From NCBI GenBank assembly GCA_025642065.1, contig JAODUP010000275.1:1052001-1116000 (forward strand): 64,000 bases of DNA, read 5' to 3'. Positions 40,894-54,615 of this stretch are shown one piece after another. The position numbers and the translations under genes are program-made. The DNA is from Paralvinella palmiformis. Lineage: Eukaryota; Annelida; Polychaeta; Terebellida; Alvinellidae. How positions within the stretch are numbered: the stretch's first letter is position 1; every line of letters starts with the position of its first letter. The notes under the pieces are model-generated. The model did no database searches. It worked only from the letters and a program-made list of their open reading frames with translations, and was not told the DNA's origin.

Positions 40894-41632
40894 AACCATC
40901 TACATCACGCGTTTTGCATTATGTTCACATACATCGGACCTATTCTATTCTTAGCAGCATTTGATCTCACTAATCAGTGTTCAAATTGAGTTTCCACTCG
41001 CTGATCAAAATGTATCGTCCATTATTATTTTGGCCAAATCTTCTTCATTCTTTCACTGTTACAGGTCATTGATAACCCCCCCCCCCTCCCCATCCCATCT
41101 CTCAGTATTATTTCCTATGTGTTGTTTTCCATGGCAAGGATAAGTTTTATGTCTGATTTTAGTCACCGCGGAACGGGAAAAAGATAAATGTTATTGGGTT
41201 GTTCGTATTTAGACACAAGAACCAACGGTAAGTGAGGAGAACATGATAGCGACACAGGAAGAAGCTATTACCGAAACAGTCAGAGGTCGCCACACACACA
41301 CACACGCACGCACGCACACACACACACATCGTGTGGTGTAAAAGATTAACAAGTGATAGCGAGACAGGTTTGTTGTTTTACAAAGTTTACAAAGAGGCGC
41401 TTCCCAACAAGAAGACGCCAGATGATGGAAACAGTGGCAGCGTGGAAAGTATCCCGCCGTCAGCCGGTAGATGAGGAATATAACTTGGTTGTTTGACGTA
41501 CTCTGATTGTCCCTATCGTATTCCCCAGTAAACGTTGCCCTGAAACAACAAACACCAAGTGTGATGGAAGGCTTCGACAAACACGGAAGCCTACTGCCTG
41601 TCTTTACAGCTAAAGTTCCCCCCCCCCCACAA

Positions 41633-41669
<37 letters not shown>

Positions 41670-42109
41670 CTGATTTCAAATTATGTATACATTGATAAGA
41701 TATGGGTCTGGTTACGTGATAAAGACAGTGGCCATCAAAATATTAGCCTTCGATTGGTGCCTATTAGCTCCAGTATCCCGAGCTTTAAAGGAGGCCGCAT
41801 TACCTATCAGAGTTCATCTTCTCTTTGAATGCATTTGGGAGGTGGCTCCTTCTTTTGACATTTTCTATCATTATTTACGAAACTGGGATTTCAACTGAGA
41901 CTTGTTTACTCTGGGGGAGAACGGTGTCGTATCAATACATTGCTCTAGATTTTCTCGCGCGCGTGCCAGCAAGCTCGCGTGTGTGTGTGTGTGTGGGGGG
42001 GGGGAATGTTCACACATTATCTTTTGTGATGAACGAGTAACAAAGTGTATTGTTGCTGCTGCTGCAAGAAGCTTCTTGTCGTCGGAAAACAGTGATGAAA
42101 TATGGACTA

Positions 42110-42136
42110 ACAATGGTTCGATGATGGAACCATTGT
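42110..42136. promoter_or_regulatory. Inverted pair of SOX consensus sites
   Basis: ACAATGGTTC (42110-42119) and its exact reverse complement GAACCATTGT (42127-42136) are separated by 7 bp. Each half contains the SOX core ACAATGG. The site lies in the large SoxD intron. Paired HMG sites are the preferred targets of dimeric SoxD and SoxE proteins; use of this one is inferred. Confidence 0.45.
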
Positions 42137-43510
42137 CGGGGGTTGTCAGTGACTTCTATCGTAATGACATCGTTGTCTCGTTATCTGTTTGTCTGTTAGC
42201 CATACGACGTTGACAGCAGCCCTCAGCTACCCCCGACTTCCGGCGATCTTCCTCCTCAGACCAGGCGACACTTCTCAAAAACGTGTTCTTTTACACTGTT
42301 GTAGTCTTTTTGTCGTCTTTTCATCCATGATTCTATTTGGGGGGGGGGGGGAAATTGCGGTTGGTTGTTGGTGAACACTGCCAACCGCCAGTCGCCCTCT
42401 CAATCCCTGTCTGGTTGCCGTCGGGAGTGTTAAGCGACCTCTTGTCGGTGACACAATAGACGTTTGTATTGATGGCACGCCATTGTCTGAATGTTGACCA
42501 CGAACAAAGCCGAGCAGCTGAAGGAGGATTTCGCCGACAGATTCTATAAACGACTCGACGATGGAGTGCTGCCGGTGGTTTGGGGTCGACAATGACCAAG
42601 AGATGGTGGTGTGACACAACTAGGGATCATTGGTAAACGTCACAAGAGTGGCTCTCTACCCATACCGATAGTCTATAGGTGACATTGGCGGCGAGCATGT
42701 GTTGTTGGCATTGAGGGCATCGAGCCACCGCTCGTTCTGGTACACTACTATCAGTTAACGATTACCCGACGGGCTACGAGCCATTCTCACCATCCGTGTA
42801 GGACTCGTCCTACGTCCAATGTATGACCCGACCTAGTATTGGGAGAGGACAATGTTTGACGTCGTCTTTGAGGAAGTTCACCGACTGACGCTAATGTCGG
42901 TTGGAATGAGCGTCAATGACACCCCGATGACCTACAGGCTAACGCTATAACACCAACTAGAACACTCTCGTCGTTCTGCAGTCATCTTCCTCTCTTTGAA
43001 AGTCGAAAGAACGGGTGGGTCCCCCTGTCGGTGCTCCGATATGGACGTCGCTAGTGGCTCGTAGAAGGACGAGTCCGGGCTCAAGTAGGCGGCACCAAAC
43101 GGCACTCGTGAGCCCCGTCATCATCGGAGAAAGTCAGCAATACAATTGACCAAATGTCTTTTGTTGTCCGTTCCAAGTCATTGTGCCAACTATCGGGCCG
43201 AGACCCGTTATTACTGAGGACGATATTAGAGGGGGCTACCTTCTATAAGGAATCATTTGTCTCTGACCGTGTTCCACGACGTGTCCCTTTTGATGTCGGT
43301 TCCAGTAGCTACTCGGCACCGCCTCTCTCGCCGATATTTCCTCCGATTATTTCGCCGGATATCCGGGGTTTTTCTATCTTCGTCCGGCCTCCCGATTATC
43401 GCCCGACCAGTGTGCCGTGGTCATTATCTCCTCTGAACTCTTTCATTTCAAGCTTTCTCGGGGATCTACTGGGGCCGGGCTACACGGTGTCCAAGTGTCA
43501 CGAGTTAAGT

Positions 43511-43514
<4 letters not shown>

Positions 43515-43552
<38 letters not shown>

Positions 43553-43573
43553 GTGTGTGTGTGTGTGTGTGTT
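43515..43573. repeat. (CT)n then (GT)n microsatellite
   Basis: About 16 CT units followed by GT units. Confidence 0.95.
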
Positions 43574-45019
43574 TCCCAGTTTGATAAGAACAGATCGATT
43601 AGTACCGGATGTCTTTATACCACCATTTTAAATCAGTACACATAAAAGTTATTTATTAGTCCGTCAGTTATCGTTGTTGTTGTTGTTGTCTGTTGTATTT
43701 TATTATAACTATGTTTACTTCATATAGCTGGTGATGTGTGGATTCTGTCAGAACACACACAGACTGGGAACTCGTGTAATTTGTGGTGTGTCATTATTTA
43801 TTACCTTTACCTGGTACTCGGTACCATCTCAGTCGGTTGTCATAACTTTCTCAAATCATTTCGCGATTATTCGTTAAGTTTGACTTATTGCATTCTGGAT
43901 CGTGTCCGTCACCTATCCCGTATGGCGAGTTACCGCGGGAGTGCCTGGCCGCGTTAGCGTCGTTGTTCTGGGATAACGTATGATGCATATTAGCGAGAAA
44001 GATGCACATCCGCCAAACGATGTCGGTATTAATGTTGTCTGGCTTATTGAGGTCAGCTCGTGTGATGTGGAAATAGATGGAGCTGGCCAACGGAACAATA
44101 ACCAAAAACAGCGCCCTCTAAAATAATAACAGAACCTCTTTACTAAGTGATTCTGATTGGCTTTATCTACGATTAGTCGGTCCCGACACAGACAGCTCAG
44201 GTATGTAGTCATTAGACAACAGATGTCTAAAGACTAGAGGTTGTGGCTACCGACATACGCTCTCTTACCTACCACACAGATGAGGGGGGGGGGGGTTGTG
44301 CGAGAGATAGTTATAATAGTTTTCTATGTTGAGATCGTTTTTACATGGATGCCGAACATAAATTAAACCATTGGTTAGTCGATCGGCAATAATTCAGCGG
44401 TCAGAGAACTAATTTGTTAATATCTAGAGAGATGTTATTGTTTTTGGCTTCTCGTTAAATATTTCGTCTTCTGTGACTTGTTGCTCTCGACCCGAACTGA
44501 CCATACTCAGTTAGCTTGTTAATGTCTGTTAAATCATCCACCTGGATCTGTGGTACCTGGATAGGCAGGTGGGCGGGCACTGGGGGCACTGTCTTGAACG
44601 GTTTTTAAAATGATTTAATATCTGAATTTGGCAAAATATAGCGAAGGAGAAGAGAGGATGTGTTGTTTGAAAAATTGAATATATGTTAATAATTGTTGGC
44701 CTACCTAACTGTCCTTTGGTCTGTTGGTAACTACGGTTTGTCTGTCTGTCTGTCGCGCCCCCCACCAATTAGGAGATGAAGCAATTGTCTATATTTAATT
44801 GTCTTTGTTTATTATTTGTTGAATAATTTTAACGAGTTCACAAAACTATTTTCTTTAACAGTTGTAAATATACCACATCTTTCCTCTCTCAGTATTAGTC
44901 AGCTAGCTAAATGTTCGTATACATAGAGATTTGTATAGGTATAGTAATAATATTTGAATCATAGAAACTGTTGTAGATGATTCTCTGACATTTTCTAATA
45001 AACAATATAGTAGTGTCAT

Positions 45020-45760
45020 TACTGCCTACACTCCACTGTGATGACACTACAGCCATCCCGACATGGCACAACACTCCTACTACACTCCTACTACACTCCA
45101 CAGTATACACTCCACAGTGATGACACTACAGCCATCCCGACATGGCATAACACTCCTACTACACTCCACAGTGATGACACTACAGCCATCCCGACATGGC
45201 ACAACACTCCTACTACACTCCACAGTATACACTCCACAGTGATGACACTACAGCCATCCCGACATGGCACAACACTCCTACTACACTCCTACTACACTCC
45301 ACAGTATACACTCCACTGTGATGACACTACAGCCATCCCGACATGGCACAACACTCCTACTACACTCCACAGTGATGATACTACAGCCATCCCGACATGG
45401 CACAACACTCCTACTACACTCCTACTACACTCCACAGTATACACTCCACAGTGATGACACTACAGCCATCCCGACATGGCACAACACTCCTACTACACTC
45501 CACAGTGATGACACTACAGCCATCCCGACATGGCACAACACTCCTACTACACTCCACAGTATACACTCCACAGTGATGACACTACAGCCATCCCGACATG
45601 GCATAACACTCCTACTACACTCCACAGTATACACTCCACAGTGATGACACTACAGCCATCCCGACATGGCACAACACTCCTACTACACTCCACAGTATAC
45701 ACTCCACAGTGATGACACTACAGCCATCCCGACGTGGCACAACACTCATACCACACTCCT
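45020..45760. repeat. Minisatellite, 54-bp basic unit with 14-bp and 11-bp insert variants
   Basis: About 11 copies carry the core GACACTACAGCCATCCCGAC. The shortest period is 54 bp, and longer periods arise from an optional CCACAGTATACACT segment and an optional CCTACTACACT segment. Because 54 is a multiple of 3, spurious open frames of over 120 codons arise; they are not genes. Confidence 0.95.
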
Positions 45761-46199
45761 CCTCACCTTATCCCATAAGCTGCTTATTAGAGCCGTAATC
45801 TTGGCGTAATGTTACAATGGGATAAAACATCATTATCCTAGAGATGTCAAACAACGTCACTAATACAGAGCTTTGTCAGTTGTTATTGTGTTAAGTGGCT
45901 TTCTTTTTAGCTGTCTTCCATTTGTCGTCCTTCTGTTACCACCTGCTACAGGCTGGTCATGTTTACAAAAGGTTAAGTGTAGTCACTGTTTTTCTCTATC
46001 TCTCTAATACATTATAGTTTCCAGTAGAACATTTATTATACTTTCTCCTGTTCCTACCATAAAATACCGTACCTTATTTCTGGCACTGATGACACCGAGA
46101 CAACTACTAAATATTGTGATGCGTTGGTTAATAATTGGCATATTTATTATAACCCCACTTTTACGCTAAAGCCTGTCAAAAATCGCTTTACATATATGA

Positions 46200-46247
<48 letters not shown>

Positions 46248-46248
46248 A

Positions 46249-46311
46249 TAAGTGAATTCAAACTCAGAATTTCCCCTAAATACTCCATCACTCTAACCAT
46301 TCAGCCATGTC
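46249..46311 (-). mobile_element. tRNA-derived SINE head with (TA)n tail
   Basis: On the minus strand it reads GACATGGCTGAATGGTTAGA, an A-box-like start (46291-46311), then GAGTTTGAATTC, a B-box-like site (46254-46265), followed by a (TA) run at 46202-46242. Spacing and order fit a tRNA-derived polymerase III head. It shares the GAGTTTGAATTCAC core with the elements at 31685 and 57046. Confidence 0.65.
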
Positions 46312-46623
46312 ATAGACAGGTAGGTTAGGTTAATTTTGTTTGTTGTTGTAATAATAGAAGTGACTTTTTTATTACGTCCTATTGATGTATAATAGAAGTA
46401 CTAATAGATCTAAGCTATATTTCGTGATATGACTGACAGCTAACCGTCGACTTATTGCTGATTGTCATTTTGTTTTCTATCTGTAAAAAAGGTATCACAA
46501 GTCAACACAACAAACAATCTCCGGAATGTTTTAAATGGACTTTGGGTCTCTGAACAATGTTAGTCTGAGAATAGGTCGACTTGAGGTTTTTTCCGCTGTC
46601 TCTGACTGGCACTTTCTCATCCG

Positions 46624-46692
46624 TTCTCTCTCTCTCTCACTCACTGCCGTGTTGGTTTTCTCTCTCTCTCTCTCACTCACTGCCGTGTTGGT
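46624..46692. repeat. Tandem duplication of a CT-rich unit, about 37 bp
   Basis: Two adjacent copies of a (CT)n run followed by CACTCACTGCCGTGTTGGTT. The second copy has a longer CT run. Confidence 0.85.
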
Positions 46693-47154
46693 TATGTTGG
46701 TCGGCAGCAGCGACAAGAGTTTCCCACACTCGGCAACAATGGCATCCTGTTTCGGTTCGCCTTTATCACCGAACAAACAGAAACGAAACAGAACTGAAAA
46801 AGAATCCCCCCCCCCCCGAGATAGAAGAACAAAACCCAACCTAACAACAAACACCATCACCCATCAATCGGTCGTCAGCTAGCGACAAACAGGCCTCACT
46901 CTAAAAACGATCATTTATTTCCTCAAGAGTTGGCCGCTGTCGAGATAAATGGGAATCAAATAAGGCCTAAATGGATGTATATTGTGACCCATCGGGTCGG
47001 GGTCATACCGGCCAAAGGTCAGGGAAATAAAGGGCCAATTAGAACGGAGACAAAGAGTATTTCCTTCGGCATCTGATAGAAACTATAACTGGTGATGGAT
47101 ATAGATTGTGATATAAGAATCGAAGCTGATAAGAATTGTCGGTAGGAGAGAGAG

Positions 47155-47193
<39 letters not shown>

Positions 47194-49578
47194 GGGGGGG
47201 GTCCTGTGGTTGATTAAACCAGACCTTGGCACCGCGGAGAAAGAAACATCTTTCGGGTTATCTTGGAGAGGAATCGCGAGACAGAACGTGGTAAAAAGGT
47301 GGATCATCCCCAAAAATGTCACTCCCCCCCCTTCCTGAGGTCAACGTCATCTAGTCTGACTGTCGGTGGTGGGCTGGTCGGCTGATGTTACTAGTTTGTC
47401 TGTGATGACCAAAGGAAGTGTTTCTTTCCCGAAGGCAAAAATATTAGATACGAGCGTATTGGTTGACACTTGAGAGATAAGGAACAACAATGTCTAAAAT
47501 AGGAATATGAGAGAGAGAGAGAGCACACCTCAGTAGAAGTTTGTATTTCGGGTTATATGTGTCAGAGATCTTGTCGTTTGTTTGACAAACTTGTAAGACG
47601 ATACCTGGATCCTCTAGTGATCATCATCCGCTTATAACATCACCGAGTATGATGAGGTGTTGAGTAAAATGAGATTTCAGCGTCTTATTGAGATTGTTAT
47701 AGAAGTATGTTGTAGTGAGTGTTGTGTCTGTGAAGATTGTGATTAACGGAAAAGGGGGGAATCGATTTAATAATAATTTGTAAAAGAAGTGTCTGTCTTT
47801 GGAATCCAGCTTTGAGATTCTGAGAATGGCCATTTCTGTTAACGCAATTTACGCCAACTTGAAAAACTATTACACCATCCTTCAGCCTGGCTGGGTCACG
47901 AACGTGTAAATAACATTTCTGTTGTTGTTGTTGTTGTTGTAATTTAACTTATTAACAACAGTATTTACCGAAAGTTATTTTGGATATTATCATTCATCTA
48001 TTATAACGATGTTGGTGAAGAAAATACTATTAACATTCGATTAGTAAAAATTTTACGACATTGTCCAACGTCTCTCGTATCTTGAAGTTTTAGTTTGTTT
48101 AGTATTCTAGAAAGAATGAAACTCGTTATCAGACAAACTGTGGGATATAGGGTAGCTCGACACCGGAAAAGAACACTTCATATCTTAACATTGACACCGT
48201 CAAGAGCTGTAATAAGTCACAACTCGTCTTAGTATTTAGAACGAGTACTGGTATAATGGTGGAGAAATTTGATATCAGTTCGTCATATTGGGTCATAGTT
48301 AGTTTGGTCGTGATACGATATGTGAAAGTTTCTCTGTAAAGGTTAACAATAGTCGGTCTGTCGGTCTGTCTGTTGGCAGGTTCGATGGCTAGAAGTGTGT
48401 TTGTGGCCATTCATCTCTAGACAACTGACAGTTTATCGATAGTGGAGTCGAGGTGTTCGTTGTGTAGCCGTATGTCCTGCAATCTTATGACCCTCTCTCG
48501 TGTTATTCCGCAGAATATCCTAGGGTTAACTAGAACCGCACTGCCCCACCATCCATACTGACTCATTGGACCACAGGACCCCTTTGGCCGTTTCTTTGTT
48601 ATTCCACGACCACCGCAAAACGTATCAATTTCTCGGCGGACAAATTTAGGATATGTCATATATTAGTGGACATAGTAGTTGGTTCGGTGATTGTGTCACC
48701 ATGGCCTGATTTGTTGATGACATGATATTGGCCACAAAATATGATGGATGTTCTTTGTCCGCTTATGATGGTCAATGTGTGGCGTGGGGGGGGTTCTGGT
48801 CGTGGTGGTGGTACCTGGTTGTACATAGCTAGTGGCGGGTCGATCCTGATGAAGAAAAATAAGGCATGCCAACGGACCTTCTGGAGACTTTATTAGCTAA
48901 ACGAATGGGCAAATCCTTCCGACACACACACACACACAGCGCCACAGACTACCAACTCTTTATCATTCCTGTTCCTGATGTGGCATTTGTAAGCAAGTGT
49001 GATGCTAGAGTGTTGTTTGTAAGCCGTAACTAGACTAAGTGACTGACTGACTACACAACATGAGGCGATGTTTGAGTGACTGACTCTTGGTCTACACAAC
49101 ATGAGGCAATGTTTGAGTGGCGGAAAACGAAATCTTTCTACGAACTAGCTCCGATCAACTTGTAATCCAACAATTCACATATATATAACTCCGCTAAAGC
49201 GTGGCGTTTGTTCCGTGTAGGTAATCATTATTTGTTCGGTCCTGGGTTCACCTCCTCCTAGTAACTGGCAGCGGAAGGGATTTCTTGGAAAAGTTGCCAA
49301 CTTATATTTCTATTAAAGATCAGACGTTAGATAAAGTCGAGAATTGGTTACGTCACCGAGAAATAAATATCTTTTTCTTTTGTTCTTCTTCTTCTGATGA
49401 TGATGACGATGTTGATAACATCGTTATCATACACGTTATCTATTTATGTTGTTGATGATGTTTTGTGATACTAAAGTAATTGTTAATTATATTAAACAGA
49501 TATAATAAGTTGGCGACCTAATAGGTTATATATGAATTGTGACCTGATTATTGACGGTTAATTCTGGTATCTGTTTGT

Positions 49579-49740
49579 TGATGATGGTAGACACTGACTG
49601 TTATATGTTATTCTAACTGATGATGGTAGACACTGACTGTTATATGTTATTCTATACTTGATGATGGTAGACACTGACTGTTATATGTTATTCTAACTGA
49701 TGATTGTAGACACTGATTGTTTGTTATATGTTATTTTAAC
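49579..49740. repeat. Tandem repeat, unit about 39 bp, four copies
   Basis: Four consecutive copies of a unit starting GATGATGGTAGACACTGACT and ending TATATGTTATTCTA. The first three are nearly identical; the fourth carries several substitutions and a small insertion. Confidence 0.9.
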
Positions 49741-49817
49741 AAGAAAACCTTTTTAGTGGATTTTCTTATCTGTCAGATGTGATGGGTTTTTGTGTTTATT
49801 TGGGGTTTCTCTCACTC

Positions 49818-49822
<5 letters not shown>

Positions 49823-49857
<35 letters not shown>

Positions 49858-49898
49858 TATAGAGAGAGAGAGAGAGAGAGGGAGAGAGGAGAGAGAGA
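49823..49898. repeat. (AT)n then (GA)n microsatellite
   Basis: AT units to about 49852, then GA-rich repeats to 49898. Confidence 0.93.
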
Positions 49899-50470
49899 CG
49901 GGAAGCATAAGATGAGATAATATAGATTTTATCGAGAATTAATGTATATATAAAAAGAAACTAAAAGATATACACACACACACACGGAACTAGACACCCA
50001 CACAGATCGACATTGATAGAATCACAGAGAGTTTACTGTTTATTCACCATCCAGACACCATATCTATATCATTAACGCTAAAAGTAGAGTTTGTTCACAG
50101 ACCAGGACATGTTAGAGGCTATATTTATAATGTTTGTAAAAGATCAAACTAGAACAGGTAAATCATAATTATATAAGTATTGTTTGTCGACAAAACATCA
50201 TAGTTATATATCTTGATTACTGATTAAATAACAGATAGTTATACCAGTAACTATGGTGATGTATATTGTATGCTAATATATATATATATATATATAGATG
50301 TGCTGAATTTGCCAGGCGAGGACTGATGTAATTAACAATGACATTATTGTTATGTTTTTATGACCAAGTCTGTAGGCCATTATGACTTGATGTGGTCAAC
50401 TCCGTTAACTATTGTAATGTGTTTGGCAGAAGGCGCATAACAGCTGTATTGTTAATTAGTGAACATATAA

Positions 50471-50500
50471 GTGTGTCTGCGTGTGCGCGCGCGTGCACAT

Positions 50501-50541
<41 letters not shown>
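50471..50541. repeat. GT/CG/CA compound run then (GA)n
   Basis: A short alternating GT, CG and CA stretch with partial inverted symmetry (as at 5694) is followed by about 16 GA units. Confidence 0.9.
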
Positions 50542-50544
<3 letters not shown>

Positions 50545-52183
50545 CATTATGCCTACTGGTAACTGTTTGATCAGACATGAGACAGTTAAGACCTAACTAA
50601 CCAACTCCTAACTGAGTCTACAGAGTTTGGTATAATGTAATACATGTTGTTGTTGTTGTTGTTAAGACAGCCTCGCGGTCCATAACGATATACTGTTTAT
50701 GACATTATTTCTTTGATTCTATAGTAACAGTAACGATACATACATTAGTTGGTTGTTAAAAGATGACGCTGAAGGTAGTATGTCAACTTGTGGATGTCTT
50801 GTTGATTAAATAATTATTATTTCACTTATTAGATAAATCTTTAATAATTTCTATAGGATGTTTTAATTGTGGTCATGGCTGTTCATTTGTATGTTTGTAT
50901 TGACTGGTTTAAAATCTATTGTATGCACACCATACAGATACGTGTATAGGTTAATGACCCCCCCCCCCCCCCACACACACACACAAGGGGGAGGGGGAAT
51001 GTTGAGAAGCATAAAGTTATTATAGCCAGTTCAAAGGTGAAGACTTGACCTCTTCCAAGTACTTTTCGATGGCCCACAGTTGATTTTATTGAGTTGTTTA
51101 ATGGCATAATAATGTTGAAAAGTGGCTAATATTAGACCAGACATTAGTTATCATTATACCTGGCTATAGACTTAACTAGGAATAAACATCAGCTTAGCCT
51201 TAGTCATTCTTGCCCACAAACAAGATGTTTATAAATATTAGAGGGCTGTATGTGACGATGTTTATTAGCTCTGATTATCACTTGGCCTGTCTTCTAGTCT
51301 CTCTTTTATGTGGAAAACTTCAAAACCCGATCGTCAACGAACAACAAGACATTGTTAGCAATATCTCCCTATAGGCAGTTTATTATAGGAGGAAGTCTCT
51401 CTCTAAAGGTTGTTATTGGAGGGCGGTCACTGGAACAATAGAAACCTAGGACAAAGTTTGAACTTATCAAAGTAGGGATGGATTTTATGGTGGGTGGGTG
51501 GCCGGGTCGATGAGTGTTATTTGTATGGGTAGAGGTAGGTTAGGTTGGGAGTGGGGGGTGGGCGAGTGTTTTTCCGGCCGCTAGAGGTCGTATCAGTGAC
51601 CTGTTTACTTATGATCGAGGCCTCTAGCTATTCATCAAGCGGCGGGTTGTCTAAGCTATCTGTATCATGTCATCTCTTCGTTATTAATTCGTGCTGCCCT
51701 CCCGGAGTCGGCGCCGTAATAAAGGCCATTGTAATCCGTACGAGCTGGTACTGGTGATCATCGGATCCAGATGATCCGGGACTCAGGAAACCATCCTATT
51801 CCAACTCCCCCCTCGGCGTTCCCTGTGGCTGCCTTCGGCTAATCAGTACTCCCCTTTACCAGGTGGCGTTAGTAGTGGTGTCCGTTGGTTCTATGGACTA
51901 CAATAGTTTAGTGGAGCACCGTCAGTAATTGATAAAAGCTGGCAATGATCGTTTTGTTTTTGTAAAGGGCTCATCATTTTAACTTTCTCCTTCGTTCCTC
52001 ATGATAGTGATGGTAGTAGTGGAGCTCAGCGGTGGACCGAGGGGGTAAAAATGCCAATTTGCTCGCCGAATGCGGCCTACCTAGTCTTCTGACCTTGAAA
52101 TGCCCTCTGTGTGACATTTAATATTTGTCCGTCGAAGTTCGAATGCTTCGCTTTGGTAGTGCGTTAGCAACTGTATGAAAGTC

Positions 52184-52218
<35 letters not shown>

Positions 52219-52715
52219 AGTCGGTTGGTGGTGGAAAAGAATTTGAAGCTGTGAAGAATATTTCTGGAACTAATATCGTATAGTTAGCGCCATTATAAAG
52301 GGATATAGGAGAACGGTACTCCGCCCAGAAGGGGGTATCCTAGTGGTATCCAGGAGATAATGACGTGTCATCACTGTACCAGTTGTTGCCAGTTGTTGCC
52401 TTGTACATTTGTCGTCGCCCGACTGTCCCCTCTCCGGCTATCTGCCTGTCTTTACTTCGTTCGCCGTAATTCCAACCACCATCTCTCCATCATTCATCGC
52501 ACGGCTGTCCCATGCTCACACAGTCCACGATTCTGGATATTTTCCCATGACCGCTGGCACTCCGGTAGAGGCTGCCATCATGAACAAAAGCGCTCCAGAT
52601 TATTTTCACAAGGTGTTTTAATTGTCTCACTCGTCAAATGTTTATGGGGGGGGGGGGAACCCGGTGTGTGTGTGTGTGTGTGTGTGTGTCGTGGCAGCTC
52701 CGGAGGTTGCCAAAA

Positions 52716-52780
52716 TCTTTTTATGGTTGAGTGATTGTCTGGATACAGAAGTTTCTCAGTTCAAACCCGTCATCTAATTA
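52716..52780 (+). mobile_element. tRNA-derived SINE-like head
   Basis: TATGGTTGAGTGATTGTCTG (A-box-like) is followed at tRNA-like spacing by CAGTTCAAACCCG (B-box-like, 52757-52769). A GT microsatellite lies just upstream. Confidence 0.5.
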
Positions 52781-54558
52781 CTACTGATTATTGGGATGTT
52801 CATCTATAGATGTACTCTGGATTATATGGATTACCCTGGATTATGATTTCATGATTGACGACTATGAACATCATACTCATCGGGGAGCGTCTGATGAATA
52901 CAGATTGTACAGATTAGATTAATATGTGGGAGGCATGGACGGAATGGGAGATGTTTCATCCGATGATCTAAAGTGATCATCATCATCAAGGCTAAACAAA
53001 ACAATGATGCTCTGTTTAGCTACAGAAACTTACTCGTTATATACCACGAGCCACCTACCACTCAAACGACGCCACTGTAAGCCACCCACCACCCAAACGA
53101 CATCAACCGTCCTTCACTTTGAAAAAAAATTCGTACAATTTTCCTGGCATTTGTCAACAATTGTTCTGAAGAGACGAGAGCGGGATCGTGTGTTTTTGTT
53201 CTCTAAAAAGATCCAGAGAAGGAATTTTTTTTCTCTCGTCTGTTTGTGGTATTGTTAGAGTCCAGTCAGCTGTATAGGGTACGTCAATGTCTGTTAGAGT
53301 AGTTGAGCTTCTCACAGTATGACGGACAGACACAAATGTCGGTTTGAGATAATGGACGGGGGGACGGTCTTAGTACCGGGGCTATCCGTATCAGAGCTAT
53401 CCGGAATCACCTCACTGCTGACGGATTTTCTCAGAAACACGGATCATCTCCTACATTCTTTGAAGGTGATTAGGTGTGGCCGCCAAACGTTAGGGTCGTT
53501 ATGGTTTAGAAGGCGATGTTAGCTGGTTAGAAATGTTTGTTATAACAAAAGTACTGTCTGGACCCGGACATGGGGACACCCCCCCCCCTTAACACACATA
53601 CTTGTGGGGGTTGACTTCTGTTCTGGATCGACCCCCCCCCCTTAGATAATGTTGTCTTTTCAAATTCCTCCGTGCTGTCTTTGTCAGACCACAGACACCC
53701 TAATATATATATATATATATTCGAATGTTAGAACAACGACTCTCTTGGTAAGGGATAGACTACAGATAACTCTGTCACTCATTCTGACTACAGAGACATC
53801 TCTGTCATATATATATATATATATATATATATGACACTAAGTTATAACCGTATCTCTCTCTCACTCTCTCTCTTCTGTGTGTGTGTGTGTGTGTACAGAC
53901 TGTTTCCCGTCTCGTACTACTGCCACATCTCAGCCAACACAGGGACCACTGTAGATAAAGATAATGAGCGACAAAATGAAGCAGAAGATGGGCTCCCCTG
54001 ATAACAAGAGGCTATTGTTTTTACCATCTGCCCAATACCGGGACTAGTCGGTAATTAGAATTAGCTAAATGTGTAGTCATGTTCGGTGACCGATTGGGTC
54101 TCGTTTGTAGGTCGGAGCTTTAATCCGATAACTTAAGGTATAACATGTCCGGCAGCATGTCGTCTTGGCCAGTTCTCGTTCAGTATCATGTCCTCCTGTC
54201 CACGATTTACCAATTATTGTCCTCACTAACAACGTATTTATGATGGGAGACTGGACGCTCTCCTCTATGTGATAGGCTTGTTGCTGCCTGATTGCTTCGT
54301 TCAGAACAGATAGCTACATGTCGATCAACTCTTTGATGTTCCTATCTCAGATATTGTTTAACATGTCTTTGTGAAGATGGCTCTAACTAACGGTCAGTAT
54401 CCCCCCCCCCCTCTCTCTCCGGACCTCCCCCGCTCTCCTCCTCTCTCTCAGACGGTGACGCTTTATTGTTATCACTCTAGTATTTCTATATCTCCTCATC
54501 TGTCGCCGTCTTCCATCTGTTCTTTAAAACTATGTATCCATCCATCTATCCATCTATC

Positions 54559-54560
<2 letters not shown>

Positions 54561-54615
<55 letters not shown>
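54561..54615. repeat. (CA)n then (TA)n microsatellite
   Basis: About 15 CA units then about 12 TA units. Confidence 0.95.

Noticed and set aside
43154..43645. 163-codon plus-strand frame
   Set aside because: The last third is CT/GT repeat, the rest matches no family I know, and there are no supporting splice sites or start context.
45038..45712. Several open frames of 60-138 codons
   Set aside because: They are products of the 54-bp minisatellite, whose unit is a multiple of 3.
45911..45971. A 61-bp exon-like segment of compatible phase
   Set aside because: The donor GTTAAG is weak and the encoded peptide has no SoxD character; the 30845 exon is much better.
49185..49262. Possible B box (CTGGGTTCACCTC) of a degenerate SINE
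   Set aside because: The upstream A-box region is too weak to call.
53435..53465. A 31-bp exon-like segment of compatible phase
   Set aside because: Donor GTGATT is poor and the peptide is unrecognisable.
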